Of a DNA stretch of 64,000 bases, positions 11,243 to 20,418 are shown one piece after another; the first letter of the stretch is position 1, and every line of letters starts with the position of its first letter. Source of the stretch: Stutzerimonas stutzeri (GTDB lineage: Bacteria > Pseudomonadota > Gammaproteobacteria > Pseudomonadales > Pseudomonadaceae); assembly GCF_002890895.1 (NCBI RefSeq), contig NZ_POUL01000005.1, forward strand, positions 372,001 through 436,000, in the 5' to 3' direction. The notes under the pieces were generated by a model. The model had not been told where the DNA came from. It made no database searches and saw only the letters and a list, made by a program, of their open reading frames with translations. The position numbers and the translations under genes were made by a program.

Positions 11243-11259
11243 GCCAGCAAGGAGGACCA

Positions 11260-11592
11260 ATGAAAGGTCTGCTCATTCCGATTGCTGCATTACTGCTCGG
11301 AGGGTGCGGGCACTGGCAATCCGGTCCGGATGCGCCCTTTGTAGTTTGGAAGTGTCAGAGCGAGCAAAACATAGCCTGGCGCTATGCTGATGACAGCCAC
11401 CAGATGGTGGAGCTGAAAATTGGCGACAGCCAGCAGGTTCACAGATTGCGCAAGGAACCGGTGACCCGTGGTGCTTTCTATAGCGATGGTGTTGTGGCCT
11501 TTCATGACAAGGGGACTGGTGCGCTGGTCTATCGTCTGGCTGATGACAAACTGCTCGCCCATGGTTGCAGTGCGTCGTTGATCAATATCTGA
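11260..11592 (+). CDS. MliC-like lipoprotein (C-type lysozyme inhibitor fold)
   Basis: A 110-residue lipoprotein. The signal peptide ends in a LLGGC lipobox near residue 16. The mature domain resembles the MliC/PliC family: WKCQSEQNIAWRY, then GAFYSDGVVAFHDKGTGALVYR, and a C-terminal Cys that can bridge to the first. Family members sit in the outer membrane and inhibit C-type lysozymes; that activity is inferred, not certain, for this divergent copy. The start has GGAGG 6 bases upstream. It lies 17 bases after the preceding small lipoprotein gene, probably in one transcript. Confidence 0.75.
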   Translation: MKGLLIPIAALLLGGCGHWQSGPDAPFVVWKCQSEQNIAWRYADDSHQMVELKIGDSQQVHRLRKEPVTRGAFYSDGVVAFHDKGTGALVYRLADDKLLAHGCSASLINI

Positions 11593-11760
11593 TCTAACAA
11601 GCGGCTGGCTCCCCTGTTTTAAGGCGTTTTTACCGGGTCTGATGGCTTTTGAGCCGTCCACCACTACAATGCCGCGCCATACCGCGCGGTGCTTGAACAC
11701 CGTCAGCCCTTGCGGCAGGCTTTACACGATTAATCGACCCTAACCGGGAGAAAGGAAAAC

Positions 11761-12825
11761 ATGGCACTCATCAGCATGCGCCAGATGCTCGACCACGCCG
11801 CCGAATTCGGCTACGGCGTGCCGGCCTTCAACGTAAACAACCTCGAGCAGATGCGAGCCATCATGGAAGCGGCCGACAAGACCGACTCCCCGGTGATCGT
11901 CCAGGCTTCGGCCGGTGCTCGCAAATACGCCGGCGCGCCGTTTCTGCGCCATCTGATTCTCGCCGCGGTGGAAGAATTCCCGCATATCCCGGTGGTCATG
12001 CACCAGGATCACGGCACCAGCCCTGACATCTGCCAGCGCTCGATCCAGCTCGGCTTCAGCTCGGTCATGATGGACGGCTCGCTGCGCGAAGACGGCAAGA
12101 CGCCGTCCGACTACGAATACAACGTCCGCGTCACTCAGCAGACCGTTGCTTTCGCCCACGCCTGTGGTGTGTCGGTGGAAGGCGAGCTGGGTTGCCTGGG
12201 CTCTCTCGAAACCGGTATGGCCGGTGAAGAAGACGGCGTCGGCGCCGAGGGCACACTGGATCACAGCCAGCTGCTGACCGATCCGGAAGAGGCTGCTGAC
12301 TTCGTCGCCAAGACCAAGGTCGACGCCCTGGCCATCGCCATCGGCACCAGCCACGGCGCGTACAAGTTCACCAAGCCGCCAACCGGTGACACCCTGTCGA
12401 TCCAGCGCATCAAGGAAATTCACCAGCGCATCCCGGATACTCATCTGGTGATGCACGGCTCCTCTTCGGTCCCGCAGGAGTGGTTGAAAATCATCAACGA
12501 GTACGGTGGTGACATCAAGGAAACCTACGGTGTGCCGGTCGAGGAAATCGTCGAAGGCATCAAGTACGGCGTGCGCAAAGTGAATATCGATACGGACCTG
12601 CGTCTCGCCTCTACCGGTGCAATCCGCGAGTTCATGGCGAAGAACCCCAGCGAATTCGACCCGCGCAAGTACCTGGCCAAGACCGTGACCGCCATGCGCG
12701 ACATCTGCATTGCGCGTTACGAGGCGTTCGGCACCGCCGGCAATGGCTCGAAGATCAAGCCGATTTCCTTGGAAGGCATGTTTGAGCGTTATGCGCGCGG
12801 CGAGCTCGACCCCAAGGTCAACTGA
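11761..12825 (+). CDS. fba: Class II fructose-1,6-bisphosphate aldolase
   Basis: Zinc-dependent aldolase cleaving fructose 1,6-bisphosphate to triose phosphates in glycolysis and gluconeogenesis. The 354-residue length fits the CbbA/Fba class II type. Visible are the zinc and catalytic region [22 protein letters not shown], the second zinc histidine in TSHGAYKF, and [23 protein letters not shown] precedes the ATG. It closes the tkt-epd-pgk-fba block, though a 168-base gap allows its own promoter. Confidence 0.97.
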   Translation: MALISMRQMLDHAAEFGYGVPAFNVNNLEQMRAIMEAADKTDSPVIVQASAGARKYAGAPFLRHLILAAVEEFPHIPVVMHQDHGTSPDICQRSIQLGFSSVMMDGSLREDGKTPSDYEYNVRVTQQTVAFAHACGVSVEGELGCLGSLETGMAGEEDGVGAEGTLDHSQLLTDPEEAADFVAKTKVDALAIAIGTSHGAYKFTKPPTGDTLSIQRIKEIHQRIPDTHLVMHGSSSVPQEWLKIINEYGGDIKETYGVPVEEIVEGIKYGVRKVNIDTDLRLASTGAIREFMAKNPSEFDPRKYLAKTVTAMRDICIARYEAFGTAGNGSKIKPISLEGMFERYARGELDPKVN

Positions 12826-12837
12826 GTCGATGCGTTG

Positions 12838-12870
12838 AAAAACGAGCCCGCCTAGTGCGGGCTCGTTGCG
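12838..12870. terminator. Terminator between fba and a receiver gene
   Basis: A perfect 11-base stem aacgagcccgc with gcgggctcgtt closes on a 5-base loop. An A run on the left gives a U tract on the minus strand; the plus-strand T run is weak. It lies between convergent genes. Confidence 0.75.
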
Positions 12871-12891
12871 TTTGGGGCGTAGTTCTTTGCG

Positions 12892-13269
12892 TCAGGCTAG
12901 CAGCTGCTGAATCTGGCTGCGCAAAGAATCCAGTGAGAACGGTTTGGCCAGGATCGGCGCGGAGCGCGCAATCTCGCTGCCTGATTCCTGGATCTCGATG
13001 GGGTAACCGCTGATGAATATGATCTTAAGGTCGGGTCGCAGCTTCAATGCGGGCTCCGCAATCATCACTCCGGACACGCCGCCAGGAAGACGAAAATCAG
13101 TCACCAGCAGATCGAGTTGCGGCTTTGTCGCCAGGATCTCGAAGGCCCGCGGCGCATCGGCGGCCTCCAACACCTTATAGCCTTCGCCGGCTAGGTAATC
13201 AGACAGCAGGGAAAGGATGTGAGGTTCGTCTTCGACGAGTAAAACGACTTTCTTGTGTGCTTGGCTCAT
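12892..13269 (-). CDS. Stand-alone response-regulator receiver protein
   Basis: A 125-residue CheY-like receiver with no output domain. The acidic pocket is VEDEP (residues 12-16), the phosphorylation site is Asp58 in VTDFRLPGG, and the conserved lysine is in LAKPFSL. No kinase or output gene is adjacent, so it must act in a phosphorelay or by protein contact with partners elsewhere. The FRLPGGVSG loop resembles receivers found at the end of hybrid kinases. Confidence 0.88.
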   Translation of the reverse strand: MSQAHKKVVLLVEDEPHILSLLSDYLAGEGYKVLEAADAPRAFEILATKPQLDLLVTDFRLPGGVSGVMIAEPALKLRPDLKIIFISGYPIEIQESGSEIARSAPILAKPFSLDSLRSQIQQLLA

Positions 13270-13483
13270 CGGAGCGATTCTCGATGTGTTTCATGAACAT
13301 AGTGCGGTAGGGGCATTAATCCACGCGGATCAGCGTTGGAGCGAGTGCCGCTGCGCAAGTTCATTGATGTGCAGCTGCTCGTCAATCGTTTGCTGCGATT
13401 TGGCGATCTTTTCGCGATGCCACATGCATTGGCAACCGACAGTCGAGTAGTTAGGCTCACCTTTTCATCGCTGGAGTTCCCTC

Positions 13484-14104
13484 ATGCCTGACGAAAATCA
13501 TCGCGCTATTTCGGAACTGACGCTGGACGACTATCGCACCAACGCCGAGGCCTTTCGCGATGGGACCCGAGATCACGACGTCAGCCAGAACATCGATGCG
13601 TTGCTCCGGCACATCGAGGGCAAGGCGCCGCTGCGTATTCTCGATCTTGGCTGTGGTCCAGGGCGGGATCTCAAAGCGTTCACAGCGCGCGGGCATATTG
13701 CGGTCGGCCTCGATGGCGCAGAGCCCTTCGTGACAATGGCACGTGCCGAAACGGGGTGTGAAGTGCTGCATCAAAACTTGCTCGAGCTGGATCTCCCGGC
13801 CGAGTCGTTCGATGGCATTTTTGCCAATGCTGTGCTGTTTCATCTGCCCAGTCGCGAAATCGCCAGCGTCTTGTCGAGACTCCACGCGGCGCTTCGGCCT
13901 GCCGGGGTATTGTTCTGTTCCAACCCACGCGGCGACAACCAGGAAGGCTGGAGTGGCGCCCGCTACGGCACCTGGTACGACTGGCCTACGTGGCAGCACT
14001 TGCTGCATTCCGTCGGATTCATTGAATTGGAGCACTACTATCGCCCGCCAGGGCTGCCGCGCGAGCAACAACCCTGGCTTGCAAGCGTCTGGCGCAAGGC
14101 CTGA
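13484..14104 (+). CDS. Class I SAM-dependent methyltransferase
   Basis: A 206-residue methyltransferase with the SAM loop ILDLGCGPGRDLKAF (motif I), VGLDGAEPFVTMAR (motif II) and FDGIFANAVLFHLP (motif IV region). GGAG precedes the ATG by 8 bases. It stands alone between a receiver gene and a DUF3509-like gene and gives no hint of substrate. Small-molecule methylation is more likely than RNA or protein, but this is only a family tendency. Confidence 0.85.
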   Translation: MPDENHRAISELTLDDYRTNAEAFRDGTRDHDVSQNIDALLRHIEGKAPLRILDLGCGPGRDLKAFTARGHIAVGLDGAEPFVTMARAETGCEVLHQNLLELDLPAESFDGIFANAVLFHLPSREIASVLSRLHAALRPAGVLFCSNPRGDNQEGWSGARYGTWYDWPTWQHLLHSVGFIELEHYYRPPGLPREQQPWLASVWRKA

Positions 14105-14305
14105 GCGCTCGACAGCGAACTTCAATATTTGTTCTTCCGCACAGCAGAATGCATGCCGTAAGCGTAACCGTCATGCGTTTTGCATGCGTACAAAGCGCCA
14201 TTATGTGACTCAAGTCGCTGAAATGAAGCGAGTTTTTATGTTTGCCCGGTTGGCATGATCGATGCTCTAGCTACGTACGCTGGAACATAACCGGAGTACA
14301 CAATA

Positions 14306-14584
14306 ATGATTGCCGCTGAAAAAGTTCTCTCTGCCGCGTTTCCCGAGTTTGAAGTCGTCACCGCACCTCGTCCTGATGGCGGGCTCCTGCTAACGCTTCG
14401 TAACGATGATCGGGACGTCATCAAGCGGGCCCTGTCCAAAGGACAGACCCAGACGAATATCCAGCTTGAGTGGGTCATCAGTTCGGTCCGCCGTGACCTG
14501 GCGCTGGAAGCGGGAATGTCGCCCGCCATCGCCCGCCTGCAAAGCCAGAGCCGTACCGGGCTGCCCACCTACGAGTACGCCTGA
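14306..14584 (+). CDS. Small conserved protein, DUF3509-like
   Basis: A 92-residue protein with FPEFEVVTAPRPDGGLLLTL followed by a helical C-terminal half (VISSVRRDLALEAG). This layout resembles the Pseudomonas-typical DUF3509 family, for which no function is established. CGGAG precedes the ATG. The only strong neighbour is the hemerythrin gene 116 bases downstream on the same strand. Confidence 0.7.
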   Translation: MIAAEKVLSAAFPEFEVVTAPRPDGGLLLTLRNDDRDVIKRALSKGQTQTNIQLEWVISSVRRDLALEAGMSPAIARLQSQSRTGLPTYEYA

Positions 14585-14700
14585 GTCGGACGGCAGGCCT
14601 GTATTGCCACAGGCCTGCCGTACTCGGACGTGCCTGCCTAGCGCTGACGATCAGACCGAAGAGCCTGAATGCAGTGCAAACCTGATGAGAGGAAAACCCA

Positions 14701-15174
14701 ATGAACGCCATTGACCTGTTGATCGACGACCACGAGAAAGTCAAAGACATTCTGACGCGCCTCACCGATACCTCCGAGCGTGCCGTCAAGACCCGCACCG
14801 AACTGTTACAGAAGCTGGAAATGGAAGTGTCGATCCATACCCAGCTGGAAGAACAGATTCTCTATCCAGCCTTCAAGGAAGCGGGTGGGAAAGAGGAGAA
14901 GACCATGTACCACGAGGCCAAGGAAGAGCATCGTGCAATCGATTCGCTGGTGCTGCCAGACCTCAAGGCTACTGACCCCTCGACGCTTGAGTTCTCCGGG
15001 CGCGTGAAAGTCTGCAAGGAACTGCTCGAGCACCATATCGAGGAAGAAGAGTCCGAAATGTTTCCCACTGCGCGTGAGTTGTTCAGCGATGACCAGCTGA
15101 GCGAGATGGGACAGCAAATGGAAGAGCTAAAGAGCCGCCTGAAGAAAGAATTCGCTGCGAAACAGGCCGCCTGA
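14701..15174 (+). CDS. Hemerythrin HHE domain protein
   Basis: A 157-residue, mostly helical protein with two HHE-type repeats. Likely di-iron ligands are in DDHEKVKD, HTQLEEQILYP, EHRAID and HHIEEEESEMFP. Family members bind a di-iron centre and have been linked to oxygen, nitric oxide or oxidative stress handling. GAGAGGA precedes the ATG. Cytoplasmic; no signal peptide. A 9-base perfect hairpin (15184-15204) without a T tract follows the stop. Confidence 0.9.
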   Translation: MNAIDLLIDDHEKVKDILTRLTDTSERAVKTRTELLQKLEMEVSIHTQLEEQILYPAFKEAGGKEEKTMYHEAKEEHRAIDSLVLPDLKATDPSTLEFSGRVKVCKELLEHHIEEEESEMFPTARELFSDDQLSEMGQQMEELKSRLKKEFAAKQAA

Positions 15175-15183
15175 CTGATCGCC

Positions 15184-15204
15184 ACCGGGGCGCAACGCCC
15201 CGGT
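15184..15204 (+). other. Perfect hairpin after the hemerythrin gene
   Basis: The arms accggggcg and cgccccggt pair over a 3-base caa loop. No T run follows, so an intrinsic terminator role is uncertain. Confidence 0.4.
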
Positions 15205-15357
15205 CTAGCCTGGTCGATCAAAGCAGCAAGCCCCGCCTATTGCCCCGCTGATCTGCATCAATATTCCCCCACGACGCTACTGTCAGGCTTGATGGCTTAC
15301 TGCTACTAGCCGGCGAGCTTGCCTGCATGTAGTTGCTCAAGCGAAAGGAGCTGCGCT

Positions 15358-17592
15358 TTGCGGCTCCAGAGTAGGTGGTGGATGGAAGACGAGCTGAAGG
15401 AATTGCTGCAGCGGATCGGTCTTGGACCTGAGGCGATCCGGACGCGCATGCGCTTTCTGGAATGGCAGCCCAGCGATGGCGCGAGGCTGAACAGTGCAGC
15501 TGCCGACCTGGACGATGCGCAAGCCCGGTTCATCGAGCGCCTCTACACACACATGGCTGCGTTCGATACACCGACCGCCATGTTGGCCGATCCCCAGCGG
15601 CTGGTGCGGCTCAAGCACAGTCAGCGAAGCTATTACGAAAGGTTATGGAACGGCCCGTACGACCGCGACTATGTGAAGGACCGTCTGTTGGTCGGGCTGG
15701 TGCATCAGCGGGTGGGCGTCGATCTGGAGTGGTACCTGGGTGCCTACCGGCTGTATCTCGGTGACATGCTGGCCGAGCTACTGGGAGATGCTCCGGGTTA
15801 CGCGGTGTTCAACAGCCTGCTCAAGGCAGTGTTCTTTGACATGATCCTCGCCATCGACACCTATACGGTGGCGCAGCGGCAGGCGCTGGAGGACAGCGAA
15901 GCACGCCTTGCCCGTGCCTTGAGAGGCACCGAGGATGGCATCTGGGACTGGCACATCGATGCCGATCAGCTCTATCTCTCCGAACGCTGGATGGCCATGC
16001 TGGGCCTTTCCGCCGAGCCAGGGTACACCAGCGACAGCTGGTTCAAACGGGTCCATCCGGATGACCTGGCGGGCCTGCGCGAAGCCATTTCCGCGCACCT
16101 GGGTGGCCGGACCGCAGCGCTGAACCACGAGTACCGCATTCAAACTCACTACGGCGAGTACATCTGGGTACAGGTGCGCGGCGTCGTTGAGCATTGCGAA
16201 CGCAGCGGGCGGCGCATGGCCGGTTCGCAGACCAATATCAGTGCGCGCAAGATCGCTGAAAGCTGCCTTCACCACGCGGCCCGTCACGACCCGCTGACCG
16301 GGCTGGCTAATCGTCTGCACATGGATGAGCTTCTCAGCGCCGCGCAGCAGCGCAGTGGGGTGCGTGAATCAGCGCTGCTGTTCGTCGACGTTGATCGTTT
16401 CAAACTGATCAACGACAGCCTGGGTCACCGTGTCGGCGATCAGGTCCTGGTGGAAGTTGCCCGGCGTCTCTCCGGCTGCCTGCGTCCTGGTGATCATCTT
16501 GCCCGTTTCGGCGGCGACGAGTTCGTGGCCTTGCTCGGCGACCTTGCCTGCGCCAGCGACGCCGAGCGGGTGGCGCAGCGCATGCTCAATGCACTGCGTG
16601 CGCCGTTGCAACTGGCTGAGCGGACGCTGACACTCTCGGCCAGCATTGGTATCGCTCCGCTGCAGCGTGATGGCAAACCGCTGGATGCCTTGCAAGCCGC
16701 CGATCTGGCGCTGTACCGCGCCAAGGACGCCGGCAAGAACCAGTTCGCCTTGTACTGCGAGGGGCTGCAAAGCACGGCGCAGCGTCAGCTGGAGCTGCAG
16801 AGCAATCTGGCGCAGGCGCTCGAGCGCAACGAGTTCACGCTCTGTTACCAACCGATATGTCGCCTGGTTGATGGTCAGGCCCATCTGGCCGGGGTCGAGG
16901 CACTGCTGCGCTGGCAGCATGACGGTCGCTCGGTCGGCCCCCAAGAGTTCATCCCGATCCTCGAGGAGTCCCGTGAGATTGTCCGGGTCGGCGAGTGGGT
17001 TCTACGCGAGGCCTGCGCGCAGGTACGTCGCTGGCAGCAGGCCGGTCAGGCGCAACTCTACTGCTCGGTGAATCTGTCGATCAGGCAGCTGCAGCAGTCC
17101 GACTTCATCCACCGTCTGACCGCGATACTGGGCGAGACGCAGCTGCCCGCCTCGAGCCTGGTGCTGGAGATCACCGAAACCCTGTTGATGCAGCACAGCG
17201 ATGCGGTGCGGGCGACCCTGCAGGAAATCGCCAATCTGGGTGTACGGCTGGCGCTGGATGATTTCGGCACCGGTTACTGCTCGCTCGGCTATCTGAAACA
17301 GTTTCCTCTGCACATTCTCAAGGTCGACCGCAGTTTCATTGCAGGGGTGGGTGAAGATGCGGATTCCGTCGTGATCAGCCGCGCCATCATCGGGCTGGGC
17401 CAGAGCCTGGATCTGACGGTGGTTGCCGAGGGCGTCGAAGAGCCGAAGCAGTTGGCATTTCTCGAGGCCGAACGCTGCGAGTACGCTCAGGGCTATCTGT
17501 TCAGTCGACCCTTGTCAGCCATCGACCTGCGCCGGAGCTTCCGTAATGACCACTGTGTCGACGGCCTTTGGCAGCTGGCCGTTTCGGCCTAG
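15358..17592 (+). CDS. Globin-coupled PAS-GGDEF-EAL cyclic-di-GMP protein
   Basis: A cytoplasmic c-di-GMP enzyme of about 744 residues. Order: globin-coupled sensor domain (about 30-180) with the proximal haem histidine His116 in LVGLVHQRVGVDLEWYLGAY; PAS (about 190-305); GGDEF (about 310-470) with intact RFGGDEF; EAL (about 490-735) with intact EALLRW and DDFGTGYCSLGYL. Both catalytic halves look functional, so oxygen or another gas probably tips the balance between synthesis and breakdown. The start is taken as TTG 15358 with GGAG 7 bases upstream; the ATG at 15382 has a poorer site and is the alternative. It stands alone on the plus strand. Confidence 0.92.
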   Translation: MRLQSRWWMEDELKELLQRIGLGPEAIRTRMRFLEWQPSDGARLNSAAADLDDAQARFIERLYTHMAAFDTPTAMLADPQRLVRLKHSQRSYYERLWNGPYDRDYVKDRLLVGLVHQRVGVDLEWYLGAYRLYLGDMLAELLGDAPGYAVFNSLLKAVFFDMILAIDTYTVAQRQALEDSEARLARALRGTEDGIWDWHIDADQLYLSERWMAMLGLSAEPGYTSDSWFKRVHPDDLAGLREAISAHLGGRTAALNHEYRIQTHYGEYIWVQVRGVVEHCERSGRRMAGSQTNISARKIAESCLHHAARHDPLTGLANRLHMDELLSAAQQRSGVRESALLFVDVDRFKLINDSLGHRVGDQVLVEVARRLSGCLRPGDHLARFGGDEFVALLGDLACASDAERVAQRMLNALRAPLQLAERTLTLSASIGIAPLQRDGKPLDALQAADLALYRAKDAGKNQFALYCEGLQSTAQRQLELQSNLAQALERNEFTLCYQPICRLVDGQAHLAGVEALLRWQHDGRSVGPQEFIPILEESREIVRVGEWVLREACAQVRRWQQAGQAQLYCSVNLSIRQLQQSDFIHRLTAILGETQLPASSLVLEITETLLMQHSDAVRATLQEIANLGVRLALDDFGTGYCSLGYLKQFPLHILKVDRSFIAGVGEDADSVVISRAIIGLGQSLDLTVVAEGVEEPKQLAFLEAERCEYAQGYLFSRPLSAIDLRRSFRNDHCVDGLWQLAVSA

Positions 17593-17747
17593 CTCGCTTG
17601 CCTGTCGAGGACTGAGGGCAGTCATTCGCAACCGTCGGGCGGCCTGGGCGCTCGAACGGGGCACTCCAGGCTGTCTGCAGGGTCAGTTTTGTTAAGGATT
17701 GACTCATGCCCGCCGGCTATTCGCGGGCTCGACGCTTGGAGGTATTG

Positions 17748-18053
17748 ATGCGATTGGCCTATCTGTTTGCGCCTGTGCTTGGCCTGGTCTTGGTCGGTTG
17801 CGGGCAGGATGATGCTGAACGGGAAGTGGCGACGCCCGAGCCTGCGATCGAAAAGCCTGAACCGCCGTTCACCGGTGCGCCACCGTCCAATGACGGAGCG
17901 GGCGCCGGTCCTGAAGCCGGCGCACCGTTGGCGACCGGTGCAGAGGGCAACATGGATACAGCACCAGCGGACAACGGCAGCGGTCTGGGCACTGCGTCCG
18001 GGGCGGGAGCCGCGCCTAACACCACACGCGGCGCATCAGGCGCTGCTCAGTAA
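17748..18053 (+). CDS. Small putative lipoprotein, low complexity
   Basis: A 101-residue protein. The signal peptide MRLAYLFAPVLGLVLVGCG ends in a LVGC lipobox. The mature part is a disordered stretch rich in Ala, Gly, Pro and acidic residues with no known domain. The start is the ATG preceded by TTGGAGG. A second lipoprotein gene follows 73 bases on; the two share short, charged, disordered mature regions. Function unknown. Confidence 0.65.
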   Translation: MRLAYLFAPVLGLVLVGCGQDDAEREVATPEPAIEKPEPPFTGAPPSNDGAGAGPEAGAPLATGAEGNMDTAPADNGSGLGTASGAGAAPNTTRGASGAAQ

Positions 18054-18126
18054 ACTTCCGAAACATCTGAATGCATGTGCCGAAGCCGCCCATGAGGCTG
18101 GCGCACTGTACGGCAGGAGAATTGAC

Positions 18127-18315
18127 ATGAAATCCAGACTGATTGCCATCACCGCAGCACTTCCGCTCGCCTTGACACTGGTCGGCTGCTCGCCAGACGA
18201 TGAGCCGTCTGCGCTGCGCAATGTCGAACGGAACCAGCAGGAGTACCAGAACACGGCGACTGACCCGGCCGGCCCGCGTGAAATCTCGCCGCCTTCCAAC
18301 ATGACCAATCAGTAG
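18127..18315 (+). CDS. Very small putative lipoprotein
   Basis: A 62-residue protein with signal peptide MKSRLIAITAALPLALTLVGCS and a LVGC lipobox. The 40-residue mature part is polar and ends in PPSNMTNQ. AGGAG lies 7 bases before the ATG. It follows another small lipoprotein gene and converges on the flavoprotein gene with only 4 bases between stops. Function unknown. Confidence 0.65.
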   Translation: MKSRLIAITAALPLALTLVGCSPDDEPSALRNVERNQQEYQNTATDPAGPREISPPSNMTNQ

Positions 18316-18319
18316 TAGG

Positions 18320-19501
18320 TCAGGCGTACTGCGCCGCGGCGTAACCCGAGGCCCAGGCCCACTGGAAGTTGAAGCCGCCGAGATGGCCGGTGACGTCCAG
18401 TACCTCTCCGACGAAATACAGCCCCGGCGACTTCTGCGATTCCATCGTCTTGGATGAGACTTCCCTGGTATCGACGCCGCCGAGGGTCACCTCGGCGGTG
18501 CGATAGCCCTCGGTGCCGGCCGGCACCAGTCGCCAGCAGGCCAGTCGCTCGGCGATCTCGGTCAGTTCGTTGGCTGAATACTGCTTCAAGGGTTTAGAGG
18601 TGAACCAGTTCTCCGCCAAGAGCCCCGCCATCTTGCGCGTGAAAAGCTCGCCGAGCAGGGTCTTCAGTTCGGTATTGGGGCGTTCTAGGCGCTGTTCCTC
18701 AAGCCACTCGCTCAGATTCAGGTGCGGCAACAGGTTGATTTCGATCGCGTCGCCCGGCTCCCAATAAGAGGAAACCTGCAGGATCGCCGGGCCGGACAGA
18801 CCGCGATGGGTAAACAGAATGTTCTCGCGGAAGCTCTGGCCGTTGCAGCTGACCAGGCAATCCTCGACTGAAGTCCCGGACAGCGCCTCACACATCGCCT
18901 TCAATTGCGGCTCGGTGATGGTGAAGGGCACCAGCCCTGCACGGGTTGGCAGCACGGTGTGGCCGAACTGCCGCGCCACCTGATAACCGAATCCGCTCGC
19001 GCCGAGAGTTGGTATCGACAAGCCGCCTGTGGCTATCACCAGTGACTGACAGGCGACCGGTCCGGCATCGGTCTGCAGTTGGTAGCCATCCTCTGCTTTG
19101 TCGATCTGTTGTACCGCCGTATCGAGCCGCTGGTCGACGCCGGCTTGCTCGCACTCATCGAGCAGCATGCCCAGGATGTCGCTTGCCTTGTTATCGCAGA
19201 ACAACTGGCCCAGTTTTTTCTCGTGGTACGGCACGCCGTGACGGCTGACCATCTCAATGAAATCCCACTGGGTATAGCGGGCAAGTGCGGATTTGCAGAA
19301 GTGCAGGTTGCCGGAGAGGAAGTTGGCCGGCTCGGTGTAGAGGTTGGTGAAGTTGCAGCGGCCACCGCCAGACATGAGGATCTTCTTGCCGGCCTTGTTG
19401 GCGTGGTCGATGAGCAGGACCCGTCTGCCCCGCGCGGCTGCTGTGAAAGCGCACATCAGCCCGGCAGCCCCTGCGCCGATTACCACCACGTCCGTCTGCA
19501 C
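18320..19501 (-). CDS. BaiN/HI0933-family flavoprotein oxidoreductase
   Basis: A 393-residue FAD protein. Visible are the dinucleotide loop VVVIGAGAAGLMCAF at the N-terminus, GKKILMSGGGRCNFTN (a family signature), a second GG motif in LVIATGGLSIPTLG, and the C-terminal GFNFQWAWASGYAAA. Family members (YhiN, HI0933, BaiN) are cytoplasmic and poorly characterised. The frame also allows TTG at 19507, but GTG 19501 has GAGG at a better distance (9 bases). Single-gene unit. Confidence 0.88.
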   Translation of the reverse strand: MQTDVVVIGAGAAGLMCAFTAAARGRRVLLIDHANKAGKKILMSGGGRCNFTNLYTEPANFLSGNLHFCKSALARYTQWDFIEMVSRHGVPYHEKKLGQLFCDNKASDILGMLLDECEQAGVDQRLDTAVQQIDKAEDGYQLQTDAGPVACQSLVIATGGLSIPTLGASGFGYQVARQFGHTVLPTRAGLVPFTITEPQLKAMCEALSGTSVEDCLVSCNGQSFRENILFTHRGLSGPAILQVSSYWEPGDAIEINLLPHLNLSEWLEEQRLERPNTELKTLLGELFTRKMAGLLAENWFTSKPLKQYSANELTEIAERLACWRLVPAGTEGYRTAEVTLGGVDTREVSSKTMESQKSPGLYFVGEVLDVTGHLGGFNFQWAWASGYAAAQYA

Positions 19502-19659
19502 TGCCAACTACCTCGCCAGAAAATGCGCGATGGTACTCCTGCCGCTGGCTGACTGCAGCTCGGTCTCCGAGCATCCGACGAGCCGGGCGTCCCAAGCGGT
19601 GCTGACTGTGATTAGCTTGTGCTGGTGGCGCTTCGCTATGAGCGGGCCGGAGAGTGCTT

Positions 19660-20418
19660 TTGACAAGAATAAAAAACTTAGTGGTCGGAATGCTGCTATT
19701 GGCCAGTGCGTCGGTTTCCGCCGAGGTGCTGAGGATCGCGGGCGATGCCTGGCCGCCGTACACGGACCAAACCTTGCCGGCCGACGGGTTATCGGTCGAG
19801 CTTATCCGCACGGCGCTTGGCCGAGCGGGCTATGACGTCACCTACACCGAGGTGCCTTGGGAACGGGCGGTGCTGGGGTTACAGCAAGGCAAGTACGACA
19901 TCATCAACGACTGGTTCACCACCCGGCATGCCGACTACGCAACGTACAGCCGTCCGTTTCTGAGCAACCGGGTGCGTTGGGTACAGCGGCAGGGTGACGG
20001 CATCCGATACGAGGGGCGTGACAGTCTGCGCGCTTATGACATCGTGCTGACCAATGGTTATGCCTATAGCGATGAGCTGGCTGACGATTTAACGCTGAAC
20101 AAAGGCTACGCCAATAACTTCGTGCAGGCAGCGCGCATGCTGCTGGCCGATCGCGCCGATCTGGCCCTTGAAGACGAGCGTACCGTGTTGTTTCACTTCA
20201 ACGGCGCGCTCAAGGCTGTGAGTGATGGGCTGAGTTTCGTCCCGGGTGAATTCAGCATTCGCAACCTGTCATTGGTGGTGCGTAATGATCATCCGCAGCA
20301 GGCGGCAATCCTTGCAGCCTTCAACCGCGAGATAGAGGCTATGGTCGAGGACGGTACCTACGCAGCCATGTTCGCGCGTCATGGTCTGCCTTCGCCGAAC
20401 TCGCTGCCTCAGCCTTGA
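19660..20418 (+). CDS. Periplasmic solute-binding protein (amino-acid-type, SBP_bac_3)
   Basis: About 252 residues. A signal peptide (TRIKNLVVGMLLLASASVSAEV) is followed by one SBP_bac_3-type bilobal domain: LRIAGDAWPPYTD, a DIINDWFTTRHADYATYSRPF segment and DGTYAAMFARHG near the end. No permease or ATPase gene is adjacent, so it may be an orphan receptor or transport protein. The start is uncertain; TTG 19660 has GGAG 7 bases upstream, GTG 19654 is too close to it. It overlaps by a few bases the end of the convergent YccS-like gene. Confidence 0.85.
   Translation: MTRIKNLVVGMLLLASASVSAEVLRIAGDAWPPYTDQTLPADGLSVELIRTALGRAGYDVTYTEVPWERAVLGLQQGKYDIINDWFTTRHADYATYSRPFLSNRVRWVQRQGDGIRYEGRDSLRAYDIVLTNGYAYSDELADDLTLNKGYANNFVQAARMLLADRADLALEDERTVLFHFNGALKAVSDGLSFVPGEFSIRNLSLVVRNDHPQQAAILAAFNREIEAMVEDGTYAAMFARHGLPSPNSLPQP

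Noticed and set aside
14215-14241. Hairpin plus T run in the gap before the DUF3509-like gene
   Set aside because: The stem is only 5 bases and AT/GC mixed; too weak to call a terminator.
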